Below are positions 10,866 through 23,045 of a DNA stretch of 64,000 bases, piece after piece (within the stretch, counting starts at the first letter, position 1; every line of letters starts with the position of its first letter). The translations under genes and the position numbers were made by a program. Source of the DNA: Podospora comata (lineage: Eukaryota > Ascomycota > Sordariomycetes > Sordariales > Podosporaceae); the NCBI GenBank assembly GCA_017354895.1, contig CP071495.1:3889001-3953000 (forward strand), given 5' to 3'. Under the pieces are notes generated by a model. The model was given only the letters and a program-made list of their open reading frames with translations, ran no database searches and had not been told where the DNA came from.

Positions 10866-13800
10866 TTTGAGCAGTTGGGCTGTGAGAGAGAGAGAAAAAA
10901 AGACTGAAAACGCCGGGAAAAGAGAGTGGGGCTGCTCAGAGCGACGAAGCTGTCCACAATGGCTGGCCGGTCAGGGCAGTTCTGACGCGATGGTGATGGG
11001 GCGGGTTGTGGTGAAGGAGGTGGCAGTCGGACACAGAAAGACGACCGAAGGAAGAAAAGAGAACAGAGAAAAGCCGCAGGAAAATCACCAGAGATGCAGA
11101 GCAGAATTGGTTCCCTCGACACAAACTCGCGCAGACAGGAGGAGCGGCAGTCTGCCCACTTTAATTACTCTACATCATCAGTTGCCCAACAGGTTCATCC
11201 CGGTTCAGGGTCTCCATGCCGTGCTGTCTGGGCGGGCCGCCGGCGGGCGCGGAAGCCTTCAAAACTCGAGAGCCCCGCATCTCATCCCATTCACCTCTCT
11301 CACTTGCCACCTCTCCCCCATCCTTCCAAAACTGCCATTGTTTCCGTGTTCTGATTGTTGGAAGCAGTGGAGCCGGCTCATTTCTCTCCAGTAATCGAAT
11401 TGTTCTTTTTCCTCATCTGTTTGCTCAAGACTGCCACTTTTGCAAACAGCCCCCCATCTTTTCCTCTAGATCTGCTCGTCTGTGATGTCATCGGGGGAAC
11501 GGAGGGGTATGACCAATCAGGAAGCAGCAAACGGGCGCGGCAGGCATTCAGCGCCCAGACACAGCAGCCCAGCACCGGTCTCTGCGGGCGCTTCCGTCTG
11601 TCCTTGGGATCCCAGAGCTCCGTTGAGCCGCAGCCAGGGTATTAAGCTCGGCTATGCCCCGGCTTGACTCAGCGAACAAGCAACCCCCAATGTATTATTC
11701 CAGAGGGAATATCCACGATGATATCCGAGACAACCGCCTGAATACTTCTCCGACCTCTGATTGACTGTCGAGTCCTCGCGCCCACGGCTATTTGCGTCGC
11801 CCTCAGCGGAAAGAAGGAGGCCGCTCCCGGCAGTGTGTTGCGCCAAGCTCAAACCGGCATCGAGCCACGCCATCGTCGAGAGAAGAGTTCCACCCTATGG
11901 TGCGGCCCACCGGCCCCCGTGGGCGCACCTGTCGATGTGTCCCCAGCGATAGGCGTTGTGCATGGTAGAGACGGTGCAAAGGTGGACAGAAAAGGCATCA
12001 AGATGGATCATTTTGATGATGAACAGGGCCACTTCCCCATGGGCAAGCAAATCTGAAAATCTGGGGTTGAAAACCATTTTATGAACGGTCACCCGGCTGT
12101 GCCTGACACCGCTGACCCCCACGACGGGAGCTATGGATGCGCTAATTCTGGAAGCTGCCGGAGTCGGGACACCGGGCTTTCAGACTAACTCCCGCCACGA
12201 GGGTAGTCGCCGGTCACCGGTGCTTTGGTCTACTTGGCGGGCCCGTCAACCGGCCATGACGTCTTGCCGGCTGCTCCGGAGCTTTGGGTTGTTCGGAGTG
12301 CCGAGAGGCCGGGTTGTACAAGGCGACACCGCCGTGTGACTGCTATGCTTTATGGCTGCAAAGATTACACATGGATATTGTTTCCCGAGCCTTGGGGCTG
12401 TCCTTGCTACATGCAGCCATCAATCGAGGAAAGCATATTATGACGCTTACTATCGTGGTGCGCTGAAGGACCTTGCTCCAGTTTGCGATCTGGTCGAGAT
12501 ACCTTATATAGGCTGTTGGTGGTATGGTCTTGTTGCACGTGTTGGTCCATTTGCCCAGGACAATTGTCGCTGTTGGGTGAGGGTTACGCCCGAGTCGACA
12601 GTATCACCGCGGTCTCTCGTCAAAACAGTGATACCAATCGCAGCCCTGCCACCCACCGCCCAACATTCCAGCTTGTCTACGAGGTGTAACATCGCATCCA
12701 TGTATTCCGTATCGCACCTGGTGGTTGGATCCATCTACAGGGCGTTTGTATGCTCGTCTGTTTGGCTACTGTTCGAATCCGAAGTTCAGTGGACGGAGGG
12801 TCGATGTATCGCGGGGTAGGAATGGCTCGTTGTCGGGTTGCGGGCGCAGTGAGGTAGGTAGATCCGAGATAGGGATAGGGACCGGGAGCGATAACGATCA
12901 TGATGGAGGCACTGGGAGGCTGGAGCGGTCGGAAGTCGGGAGTTGAGATAGCTCGTTTGGTGGGAGTCGGTGGACGGCACTTGGGCGTGTCAGTCGAGGG
13001 AACGTTACATGACGCGTGAAGCAACGCGTCTGATTGGTCAGACTCGAGGACAGCCTACCCCACACCGCCCACAATTTGAACGGTTTTATGCGGCGGGGAT
13101 TTGGCTCCCGCAATCTTGGCTTCAAAAGAGCGGGGAGGGACGCCTGGGCATCTGTGCTCTTGCGGCGCTTCCCCGCCACTTCTCGGCTCCTTCCTAAACA
13201 GAACGTCCTACCATCGATCAATCATCCAATTGTTCAACGTCTTTTGCTCAGCGTCCACAAGCTTTGCCATGTCCATTCGGTCCGGTCTGTGATCCTGCCC
13301 TGTCGCTCCCATCTGCGAGCACACGAGCATCATCTACCACCATGTGATGCTCTCAAGAGGGACTGATATCTATTCAATGGGGGAGAGATAGACAACCATG
13401 ACATCCTGGAATGAAGCACCTTGACGCCACGGTCTGCTCATGGCGCGTCGGTACTACCTAGCCTACACATCACAGACCTCTCAGCTCAACACCACAGCCC
13501 AGTCATACGTAGCAAGGGTGGAAGCTGTTCGTTGCAGAGCATCTCAGCTGTCCATCAGGCAGTTGCTTCCAGGACTTGGGGACCTACCTACCAGACAGTC
13601 CAGAACATCCTTCTGCAACCACACCGCAAACACAGGAGCAAAACAGTAGTAGTAGCTGCTCGCACACAACAAGCGCTCTTGCAGCGTCGTATCCATTGAC
13701 ACAGCTACACCTGACCTTGCCAACGAAAATTCCAAGTACCAGCCAGAACTGTTGGTCCCAATCTCAATCTACCTGTCATGGGCCTCTCCCACGGGCTTAT

Positions 13801-14096
13801 TCAAGAATTACTTTAATTCCCTGCGTCCTCCCGGCCCCCGCCGTCTTGGTTAATCTTCTGCCGTGTAACACCCTACCTATCGCCTACCATCTCCCTCCCT
13901 CCCTTGGATCGACAACCATTGTCGATCTTTTCCGACTTTTTTTTCTTTTTCGCGACCTCCTCTTCCTGAAGATTCATCTTCACGTGTCGCCTCTCCCACG
14001 ACTGGAACGACCGACCGACTCAAGATTGTGAACGATTACTTCTATCGACATTTCAGAACAGAACAAAGTTTGGTTTCCTCGAAAAATTGACAACAA
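10866..14096. other. 3.2-kb gene-poor gap (divergent promoters of ach1 and the UNC93-like gene)
   Basis: Only short frames occur here. Left part: ach1 promoter, with purine-rich stretches. Right part (about 13,800-14,090): pyrimidine-rich sequence just before the UNC93-like ATG, typical of a fungal promoter and 5' leader. A regulatory or noncoding transcript is possible given the length, but nothing in the sequence proves one. No tRNA or repeat element was found. Confidence 0.4.
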
Positions 14097-15719
14097 ATGG
14101 CGGAGGAAAAGCAAGAAATCCGGCAGACCGTCGAGGCGCCTGCCGTCCGACCAAGCACACCTACCGGCACCATCCACCGACCTTCGGGATGGATGTACAA
14201 AGGTTTCCGTCTGGGCAAGTCGGAAGTGTGGTTCGCGTCGCCCATCGTCCAGCTCCTGATGGTAGCCATGGTTTGCTTCCTGTGCCCCGGTATGTTCAAC
14301 GCTCTCACCGGTCTCGGTGCCGCCGGGCAGGTTGATCCAGGCGCGCAAAACGACGCCAACACGGCCCTCTATTCCACCTTTGCCGTGGTCGCCTTCTTCT
14401 CGGGCACCGTCACCAACATCTTTGGAGTGAAACCAACACTGGCTTTTGGGGCCCTCGGATACTGCATCTACTCTGCCAGCTTTTTGAGCTACAATCACAA
14501 CCAGAACCGCGGATTCGTCGTCTTTGCGGGAGCGTTCCTCGGTATCTGCGCCGGTCTGCTGTGGACCGCCCAGGGAACCATCATGATGAGCTATCCGTCC
14601 GAAGACAAGAAGGGGCGGTACATATCCTGGTTCTGGATCATCTTCAATCTCGGAGCCGTCATCGGGTCGCTGGTGCCGCTCGGCCAAAATATCGATGCGA
14701 TAGGCGCCACCGCGGTCAACGACGGGACCTACATCGGCTTCATTGTGCTCATGCTCATCGGCGCTGCTCTCGCCCTTTTGCTCTGCAATGCCAGGAGCGT
14801 CATTCGCCACGACGGCAGCAAGGTCATCTTGATGAAGAACCCCAGCTGGAAGACAGAGATCAAGGGATTGGTCGAGACTATCACCCTGGCACCCTGGGTC
14901 ATCCTGCTGTTCCCCATGTTTTTCGCCTCCAACATCTTCTACACCTATCAGCTCAACGACATGAACCTCCAATTCAACACGCGTGCCCGGACGCTCAACG
15001 GTTTGCTGTACTGGACCAGTCAGATCATTGGAGCCTCCATTTTTGGCTACGCTCTTGATATCACCAGGTTCCGTCGGTCGGTGCGCGCCAAGGCGAGCTT
15101 GGTTGTGCTATTCAGCTTGACATTTGTCATTTGGGGCGGTGGCTGGGCCTGGCAGAAACAGCAAGTCCCTCGAGAAATTCTGGAGGATGAAAGCTTGGAG
15201 CATAGAAGAATTGACTGGCAAGATGGTGGAGAGAAGTACATCGGACCCATGTTTTTGTTCATGTTTTATGGGTTTTACGATGCCGCGTGGCAGACTTGCA
15301 TTTACTGGTACGTTGATGGGCCCGAAGGACTGTCGAACATGATGTTGACATTTTGGCAACAGGTATATGGGTGCTCTCAGCAACTCTGGTCGCAAAGCTG
15401 CCAATCTCGCTGGTTTCTACAAGGGAATTCAGTCTGCCGGTGCGGCCGTCTTTTGGCGGTTGGACGGGCTGAAGACACCGTTCAATACCATCTTTGGGGT
15501 CACCGTGAGTTCCTCGGCTATCACTTTATCTTGTGTAGTTATGGCTTGCTGACACGTCGCCTTTAGTGGGGTCTGCTTGCTGCCGCGCTGCTGTTCGCCG
15601 CACCTGTTATCTGGCTCAAGGTGAAAGACACTGTGACTGCCGAAGAAGACTTGAAGTTCAGCGATGAGACCATTGCGGACGTTAGGGCTACAACAGACGC
15701 CAGCAGGGATGCTGCGTGA
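14097..15719 (+). CDS. UNC93-like (DUF895) multi-pass membrane protein
   Basis: Three exons, 14097-15307, 15363-15504 and 15567-15719, with introns of 55 and 62 bp, give 501 aa. After a hydrophilic N-terminus come about 11-12 hydrophobic segments in the MFS-related UNC93 pattern: SPIVQLLMVAMVCFLCPGMFNALTG at about residue 45, FAGAFLGICAGLLWTAQGTIMMSYP at about 140, RYISWFWIIFNLGAVIGS at about 170 and a late MGALSNSGRKAANLAGFYKG. The sequence before the ATG (CAAA) is favourable. Fungal members are plasma-membrane or organelle proteins of unclear substrate; the family name comes from a worm potassium-channel regulator. All exons join in frame. Confidence 0.85.
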
Positions 15720-16572
15720 GTCGATGTCTTGATGAGGTGTTTTCTTGTTGATTTGGTGGAGCGGGCGTTGTACTTGGGTACTTCTGGTGTCACCTTTGTG
15801 TATGGCAAGGTTATGGTTATTGAAAGGGTGACTGGTTCCCTTGGCTATTGTGCACTAGAGATACCCATGAGTTTGTTGGGATATATCTTGTTGGCAATGA
15901 TACCAATACATCTGAATGATTTACCCCTGTCCATGGTGCGTGAGGAGAGAACCCTTCGGGCCTCTTCAACTCGAATGATTTCCTTGAAGAACCATCTGTT
16001 GATCCTGATTCTGGTCGAGAGCACTGTACTAAACAGCTTCAACAGTCAGTTGAGGCCCTAGGCACCTTGTTTTGCGACCGCCACGCACCTTCCTGATTAT
16101 ACATCTTCCTGTCATCGAGAAGGTTCAGTGGGTGTGTGACGGAGATGCTCTGCCACACTGTCTCTTGCCGGCCAAGGCAGTCATGGGAAAGGCTGTCCCC
16201 AGTTTCGCCTGACACTTTGTCTGACGGGCAACTGCACACCGTATCTCGGGCCCGAGACATGCCTTCCGTAATTCGCAAGTTTCGCTCTATTGTTCCCGGC
16301 CAGCAAGCTTGTCATGGAAGGTGTTCGCCAGCCTCTGCGCACGATAAAACTCGGTTACGGTTCTGCTGCCAGCTCTTCTCCCTCTTCTCTTTTCTTCTTC
16401 ATTCACACACAGTATCAGCCAACAAGTTTTCCAACAGAAGAATTCCACACCAAGCATCATTTCATTGTGTCTTTTTTTGTCTTTGGCATTCATTCCCGCG
16501 ACAACGTTGTCTATTTATCTCTGACCGACCACGATACTTACTTCGATCGCAGTAGCTATCCACTCAGTGAGA
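15720..16572. other. Intergenic between UNC93-like and small secreted protein genes
   Basis: 3' flank of the UNC93-like gene followed by the promoter of the next plus-strand gene. The last 200 bp are CT-rich and contain short runs like fungal transcription-start regions. No gene seen. Confidence 0.5.
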
Positions 16573-17115
16573 ATGTACACCAAAACCACAGTCCTTCTCG
16601 CGCTTTTGGCACCTCTTTGCCTCTCCTTTCCGGTGGACCCTCCAGCAGCAGCCCTCCCGGTCGATTCCACCACAGATGCCCAACCAGCCGCTGCTCCCGA
16701 AGCAGCTCCTGTTCCTGTTGTGGCCGTCCCCAATGCTGCCCCGCCCATTGAAGATGTCTGGACCATCCAAGGCGCCCGCCGCGTGTGCGAACCTGACAAC
16801 TTGGAATGCGTCTGGACGTTTACCATCAACACCAACTCTGTCTACGCCCCTGTGCCGTGCATAGTCAAGATCCCCTCTGATCCCGAACGCAAGGTGCCTG
16901 CGAACCAGAACAATGTCGAGGGATTGGTTTGTGGGCCGTATGAAGTGTCGGCGGGGTGGAGTTCGGCGTTTGGGGTGGAGAATGGGTTTACGGTGTTGTA
17001 TGTGGTGGACATGGAGAGGAAGATGGGGGTGTGGCCTGCGTATGAGGACAAGAAGGTGGAGAAGGGGGAGGTTGTAGTGCCTGATTTGCGGCTGCCGGTC
17101 AAGCATCTGGGGTGA
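16573..17115 (+). CDS. Small secreted protein, family uncertain
   Basis: Single exon of 180 aa. The ATG at 16573 begins a signal peptide (MYTKTTVLLALLAPLCLSFP). A Pro/Ala-rich spacer (about residues 20-60) is followed by a compact domain with WTIQGARRVC, LECVWTFTINT, VPCIVKIPSDP and GLVCGPYEVSAGW, that is four cysteines that could make two disulfides, then a beta-rich segment ending in LRLPVKHLG. This layout (W, R.C, C.W.F.I, Cys, Cys) resembles fungal small secreted proteins that are sometimes annotated as hypersensitive-response-inducing or elicitor-like. I cannot confirm the family. Secretion is well supported; function is not. Confidence 0.75.
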   Translation: MYTKTTVLLALLAPLCLSFPVDPPAAALPVDSTTDAQPAAAPEAAPVPVVAVPNAAPPIEDVWTIQGARRVCEPDNLECVWTFTINTNSVYAPVPCIVKIPSDPERKVPANQNNVEGLVCGPYEVSAGWSSAFGVENGFTVLYVVDMERKMGVWPAYEDKKVEKGEVVVPDLRLPVKHLG

Positions 17116-17747
17116 GGGGTTTAAAGGAGTTGTATGGTAGATTATTTGGTTATGGTGTTGCTCGTCGGTCATTATTTGCTATGAAGAGGGATTGTTGGTA
17201 TAAGACTAGGGATGGGTAGACTCTAGTGAGAATTGAGGCCATGCGGTCCACATTACGGCATTGTGTTGCACTTGATGCTTGTGATACATTTGGAAAGACA
17301 AGCTGAATGGTTGTGTCTTGCATCTCATGGGTGACGGGAGAGAAACGTGCTTCATGCTGTCAATTGATTAGCCACACTTCAGACAATGGGGCTGTTGAGT
17401 GTCGATCCCTCTGTTGCAATTGCAAGCCCAAGCTACCGGAAGCGATGCCCTGGTTGTTGCACCCTCCCTCCCAGGCATGCATGCAAGCAGCCCCACCAAT
17501 GCAGGAAGATGGTGGCATCCATTCTTTTTGTCTGTCCTACCGCGACTCAACCTGAAGCTCCTACAATGCTCCTACTTCTCACCACTTCCTTTTTGTCTCG
17601 GCCCTGATCTCCCGCGACTCCGCTGTGCGGTCTTTTCTCCCGTCGACACCACTATCCCTGCCACTGCCAAAGAGTAGACTGTAGCCTTGATGAGCACGAA
17701 TAAAAAATACAGCATTTTAAAAACCACGATTGCTGAATATACAAACA
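17116..17747. other. Intergenic, promoter of the MFS gene
   Basis: 3' flank of the small secreted protein gene and promoter of the downstream transporter. No coding or RNA feature is supported. Confidence 0.5.
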
Positions 17748-19524
17748 ATGACGTCGACCCCCACACCCACCTCGAGCTGGTTCAGCAAGGGCGCCGAGAG
17801 CCGTCAAGAACAGAGCAGAGACACCATGGGTAACAGCAAAAGCCCGCTGATGAGGCGGTCAAGATGGCGCAGGTCGAGCTCCAAGATTTCAGGGGAGGAT
17901 ATCCTTGCGCTGCAGGATCTGGATCCGGCCCTGAACTCGAAGATGCATTTGGTCAATGACGTGGGTTCGAGTGGCAGAGGATGTCGGAAGGACGCTGATC
18001 AGGTGGGTAGGCTATCGATGATATTGGTTGGACGCCATACCATACGAAGCTGTTTTTCCTCAACGGGTTTGGGTACGTCATCTTTTGCCCTTGCTGAGGA
18101 GTCATGGGCAGAGTTTAGCTGACAATAACGGGCCAGATACGCAGTCGATTCCTTGGTCCTCCTCCTCCAGTCTGTCATTGCCGGCCCGGCGTACCGAGAA
18201 TTCGGAAACCGAGGTTACCAAGAAGGCCTGACGGTCGCGGTGTACTCTGGCATGTTGATAGGGGCACTGTTCTGGGGATTTGGCGCAGATATCGTTGGAC
18301 GGCGATACGCATTCAACCTATCTCTCCTGATCTGCTCGCTCTCGGCCATCATTGCGGGAGGAATGCCAAGTTGGGCTTCGCTGGGATTCTTTGTGTCACT
18401 GATTGGGTTTGGTGGCGGAGGGAACTTGGTTTTGGACACCACTGTGTTTCTGGAGTATCTCCCTGGCAGTAAACAATGGGTGTTGACAATGATGGCGGCG
18501 TGGTGGGGACTGGGCCAGGCCATCACAGGTCTCATTGCTTGGGGCTTTCTGGGTACATATTCCTGCAATGATCGAAGGCAATGATGCTAATCTTTTGCTA
18601 TCAGTCCCGACGAGATGGAATTGCGCCTCGGTCGATACATGCACCATGGCCAACAATATGGGCTGGAGATATGTCATGTTCACAAGCGGCGCCCTAGTAT
18701 TGGTGCTGTCGATTCTCCGATTGACAATTATTCGCCTGAAGGAGACACCAAAGTACCTCCTGGGCGCTGGGGAAGATGCCAAGGTCGTCGAGACATTGCA
18801 GTATCTTGCAGGGAAGTACAACCGGCCCTGCAGTCTGACATTGAACCAGCTAGGGGCCTGTGGTCTGGTCACTGGCACTCACAGCAAGAACCGCTTCTCA
18901 ATCGGGGAAACCATGGTCCATCTCAGAGGCTTGTTTGCCACACACACGATTGCTGTCTCGACAGTGATGATATGGCTGTCCTGGGCAATGGTGGGTCTTG
19001 CATACCCCCTGTTTTACGTCTTTCTCCCAAGCTATCTCGAGGCTCGCGGAGCCAAGCTGGACCTGTCCCAGTTTGAGATTTGGCGCAACTATGCTCTCAC
19101 CAACTTTAGCTCCATCTTTGGTCCCTTGCTCGCCGGCTGGCTGTGCAACCTTTCCTTTCTCGGTCGGCGATATACGATGCTCATCGGAGGGCTCATGACA
19201 GCGGGCTTTTTTGTTGGGTACACGCAGGTGCGAACGGCAGCCCAGGATGTCGGAATCTCCTGCGCCATTGCTTTCAGTCTCAATGTTTACTATGGGACGC
19301 TGTATGCATACACGCCAGAAGTGCTTCCCAGTGCACACAGGGCCACGGGCAACGGGATTGCGGTGGCATGCAACCGGATCATGGGCATACTGTCGGCCGT
19401 CATTGCCACCGTCGCGGATACTTCGACGGTTGTGCCCATTTTTATCTGTGTCGGTCTCTTGGCGGTAATGGGTGTGGTGGCTGCTTTGTTTCCTTTTGAG
19501 CCGTATGGGCGGAGGAGTTCTTGA
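17748..19524 (+). CDS. MFS transporter (sugar/organic-solute type)
   Basis: Four exons, 17748-17960, 18011-18072, 18137-18552 and 18605-19524, with introns of 50, 64 and 52 bp, join in frame to 536 aa. Features: a Ser/Arg-rich cytosolic N-terminus, GWTPYHTKLFFLNGFGYAVDSL before TM1, the MFS loop signature GADIVGRRYAFN between TM2 and TM3 (about residue 155), the domain-linker sequence RLKETPKYLLG, and a second-half loop with LGRRYTML. Charged and Gly-rich patterns resemble the SV2/NiaP-like sugar-transporter group of fungi; the substrate cannot be told. It forms the left border of the accessory island. Confidence 0.88.
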
Positions 19525-19932
19525 CGCTACAAGCAAGCAAAAGATTTATTAGAATGAGGATTACGTTAATCATGGCAATTATGGAAGTAGTTCCCGCTCC
19601 GTAGTTTTGTGATACGATCGTAGTGCTGTTGTCGGTTAATAAAGGTTGGAACATACCGATCTATAGACTGAGCTCATAACATATGCATGAGAGTAGAACA
19701 CAAAAATAGGTATGACACACCAAGTATCGCTACAAAAACCCTGCAAAATAGATAATGTCTAAGCCGCTAATAACAGTGACATCACCCTAACAGTAGGGAG
19801 ATTGCAGTCACTCTAACCATCCTTAGAGTAAACCCCCCCAGTTCAAACTGCTAGCCGCGTCCACAAGTCACCATTTCAAGTGACTATGTGTAAAGAGATA
19901 CCTAGTTGTGCATGTTCCCGTCATTGAATCTT
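19525..19932. other. Intergenic boundary between the MFS gene and the accessory island
   Basis: AT-richer than the DNA to its left. It holds the 3' flanks of two convergent genes and no coding feature. Confidence 0.4.
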
Positions 19933-21748
19933 TTAATTCAAGTCAACCAGGCTCTCGCTTGCCGATGATGCAGACTGTTGAAGCAATTGGACTACCTCGT
20001 GGTGTCCGTTCTGGGAAGCGAAGTGAAGAGATGTAGCCTCGCTGCTTGTACGTTTAGCCAGAATACTGGCGCCGTGTTGCAGTAGCAATCTCACTATACC
20101 CTGATGGCCGTTTTGGGAAGCTAGCATCAACGGTGTAATATCATCACTGCCCTTGGCGTCAACTCCAGCGCCATGTTCGAGAAGTATTTTCACCACCTCT
20201 TGATGTCCTCTTTGTGAGGCAATGTGAAGGGATGTTGCTCCGTGGGACCCACAGTTCGTTTGGGGACTGGCCCCGTGTTGTAGAAGTAGCTTTACCACAC
20301 CAAAATGACCCCTATCTGAAGCTGTAAACAGTTGTGTTTTTCCATCATCGCGTTTGGTGTCCAGCTTGGCACCTTGCTCCAAGAGCAACCGGACCACTTC
20401 TTGATGACCATTTGCGGAGGCTAGACAAAGCGGTGTAAAGCCCTTGGATCCGGAAGGTTCGAGCTGTGCTCCACGTTCCAAAAGAGCCTGGACGATCTGA
20501 GAGTGTCCGTTCTGTGCAGCTTGGTGCAGTGGTCGCCTGTCCTGACATTTGACTTCAATATCGATGGGCGCTTTGGTATCTAGAAGTAGCTTGACGATTT
20601 CGTAATGTCCCTGATGCGCAGCCAACCACAGGGGGGTCCGTCCATCAACAGTGCAGGCATCGGGTTCTGCTACCCTTTTCAATAGCAGGTCTACCACCTC
20701 GGTATGACCTTTGAATGCTGCTATATGGATGGGATACCATCTGACCCGTGGAATGGCGAGGTTAAGGTCCACCTTGCACCAAATCATAAATTCAAGAATG
20801 TCGAGATGGCCAAATTCCGCAGCGAGTTAAACGCAATTTCTCCCACTTCTCGTGGCCGCGTGCACACATTGTGGGTTGTCGTCCACCATTAGCATGATGG
20901 TAGGAAGGGAGCCGGTTCGGATAGGGTAGTGGACAGGGTCATAGTCAGGAGTCGTTGCGCTCGACGACCCGGTATTGCGACTCACAAATGCGGTGGCATA
21001 AAGTTCAAGATCGTGGATTCCTTGATCGAAGCTCCTTCGCGATAAGAGCTCATGATCTGTGGCAGTTATGGCGTCATTTCCGGTGTCTGGACTATGTGTG
21101 ACTGTGCCATTCTGTGGAGCTTTGGATCGCATGAGTACTGGCGCATTGACTTGAAATGAAGCTTCTAGAGGCTGGATGGGTTGTACGTGGCCAATCGGCG
21201 CTGCCCATGTTGCTGTAGGTATTTTCTGTTGCAGCGGTGCAGATGATGACTGTTGTGCTTCAGGCGGTCCAAGTGGCAATGAGGGCGTATTCAAGGGTGG
21301 TGATGTTTGCGATGATGGTGAGGGTTCACGTAGGGCTGGTAAGCAAGCTATTGACTGTGATGGTAATGATGGTGGCATATGCCCTTGTTGAGGCCTTGGT
21401 CTTTTTCGGTTCTTGTTGAAAGCCCATTTAGCAAACTGAATCTTGTACTGTTGTTTGCTAGACTCAAGTTAGGTAACTCTTCTTGCTCTCCATACGTCTA
21501 TGGTTACAAGCATGGGATCCCGCAAGGAATACACACCTTGCATCAAAACCATGTTCAGATGTCATAGTTGCCATCACCGTTTTAAGGTCAGTCCTTGCGT
21601 AGAGATCCTCAATTATTCGCCTGAACTTTGTCCATTCTGCATCGGGAACTTTGCAGGCCCGAGGAAGGCGAGAGCCTGGCTTTTCGAGCTTTCTTGGCTT
21701 CTGACACGGCTTTGCCATGATGTTTATCTGAAGCATGTCTGCCTCCAT
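19933..21748 (-). pseudogene. Clr5-domain ankyrin-repeat gene interrupted by an in-frame stop
   Basis: Exon 1 (21748-21537) and exon 2 (from 21457) join over a 79-bp intron (donor GTGTGT). The join rebuilds a Clr5 domain: DAEWTKFRRIIEDLYARTDLK, then EHGFDASKQQYKIQFAKWAF. A Ser/Pro-rich linker follows. At 20827 a TAA stop sits inside the first ankyrin repeat; behind it the same frame stays open to 19933, with LAAEFGHLDILEF and eight or so further repeats (TPLWLAAHQGHYEIVKLLL and similar). The stop is at the position where ankyrin repeats have a His-like residue (TPLHLAA becomes NCV-stop-LAA), and CAA to TAA is the change that RIP makes. Alternatives: two separate short proteins, the second starting at the ATG at 20787. 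Clr5-ankyrin proteins are lineage-specific fungal proteins of unclear role. Confidence 0.75.
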
Positions 21749-22826
21749 CGTTATCCCAAACTAATCGTTGCCCAGGCAGTTAAAACTTTTTCCAGATCTC
21801 AGGACTCCATAAACTGTTGGAACGGGTACTCAAACGGTCAAAAGTTGGCTGTTGATCGACGTGAGCTTTTGAGTGGCAGTTCCAGTCAGCGATCGGAAGT
21901 GAAGAGCATCTCTTTCTTTGGACCTGGCAATATCCCCCGAAAAGTTTTATGTGGCTTAAGACGCCCGCGGAAGCTGCATCGGATCATTAACATGCAAACA
22001 CCGCCAAGCTGCTCGTCACGGGTCACTGCGCCTTTTCGGCGGCGGAGGACGATCTGGTTGGGTGGTCGCCCCCCCCCTCAAGGATGCCAGGACAAAAGTT
22101 CTACCTGGGACAGAAGTTTTATGTATCCAGGAAGTATTCCTCGTCACATATTTTAAACTTTATCGTTTTGACAATGGGTAAGGCCACTGTTCCCTTCTCT
22201 TGCGTTGCACTCCGGCGCTTTTTTTTTGTCCATTTTTTTCTAAAAAAAAATTATTTATCATGCCTCCTATGCTGCAAATCTCTTCTTTTGGCATAGCTAT
22301 TCTGACCTCGACTGCCAAGCAACCGTGGGGGATTTGCAGGATGATCTTATTTGGGTAGGGGTTGTGGGGGTGAGTTCTAGAGGATGAACTTGGCGTGACG
22401 AAATAACATCCTGGGTTTAGTATTTAGTGATACCTTAGCCAGGAACGAGGGATCTAGCATTGTACTAAGATAACGTGTCGCTCTTTCTGATGAAACAGAT
22501 TTCTATCTAAGCTGCATTCCAAGGCAATATGAAAGAATAGAGGCCTGATGTAAAATCGATAGTCACCACGGCCTCGAGTTAGGCCCGAATGTAGACCTTT
22601 GTCTAAGGTATGCTTTAACATCCATTCCTTGCACCTTGCAAACTTGTGTGTCAAGTATACCTAGGCATGTAAGGCAGACTGTCCCATACTGGTAAGAACT
22701 GTTAGCGTCTGTCAGTCGGTATATTACAATGCTATAACAAGGAGGTCCGCGTCAAGGCGGAATGAAATGCTTGAAAGTGTAAGGTACGTACGGCAGGCAA
22801 GAAAATTCATTGTTGAAAATTCAAAA
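21749..22826. other. Intergenic, AT-richer accessory DNA
   Basis: Promoter side of the Clr5-ankyrin gene. Contains T/A homopolymer runs near 22,210-22,255. Short frames only; no gene supported. Confidence 0.4.
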
Positions 22827-23045
22827 CTAATTGGCTCTCATTGAACCTTCCCGGTGCTTGTATGTCATACTGAGCTGAATAATAGCGACACCCAGAGTGA
22901 GAATGCCCACCACAGTGACGACGATGTTTAAGATGACCTGAAAGTCGACTGCTGCACCGTGGTGGATGTCTGATCCCGAGGCTGGATTTGTTGTTGTATA
23001 GCTTGACTGTTGGATATCCAATGGCTGAGGCTGAGCCGTAGGCAT
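22827..23045 (-). CDS. Possible small single-span membrane protein
   Basis: A 72-codon frame from an ATG at 23045. The N-terminal 40 residues are polar, followed by a hydrophobic helix (about residues 46-65, ILNIVVTVVGILTLGVAII) and a basic tail (YKHREGSMRAN). The frame is open for 36 more codons upstream but without an ATG. It may be a real small protein, the last exon of a larger gene, or chance. No family recognised. Confidence 0.25.
   Translation of the reverse strand: MPTAQPQPLDIQQSSYTTTNPASGSDIHHGAAVDFQVILNIVVTVVGILTLGVAIIQLSMTYKHREGSMRAN

Noticed and set aside
13980-14972. 330-codon minus-strand frame opposite the UNC93-like gene
   Set aside because: Acidic, Gly/Asp-rich composition typical of antisense reading; no motifs.
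16567-16575. GTG start two codons before the ATG of the small secreted protein
   Set aside because: The ATG at 16573 gives a clean signal peptide; fungal genes rarely start with GTG.
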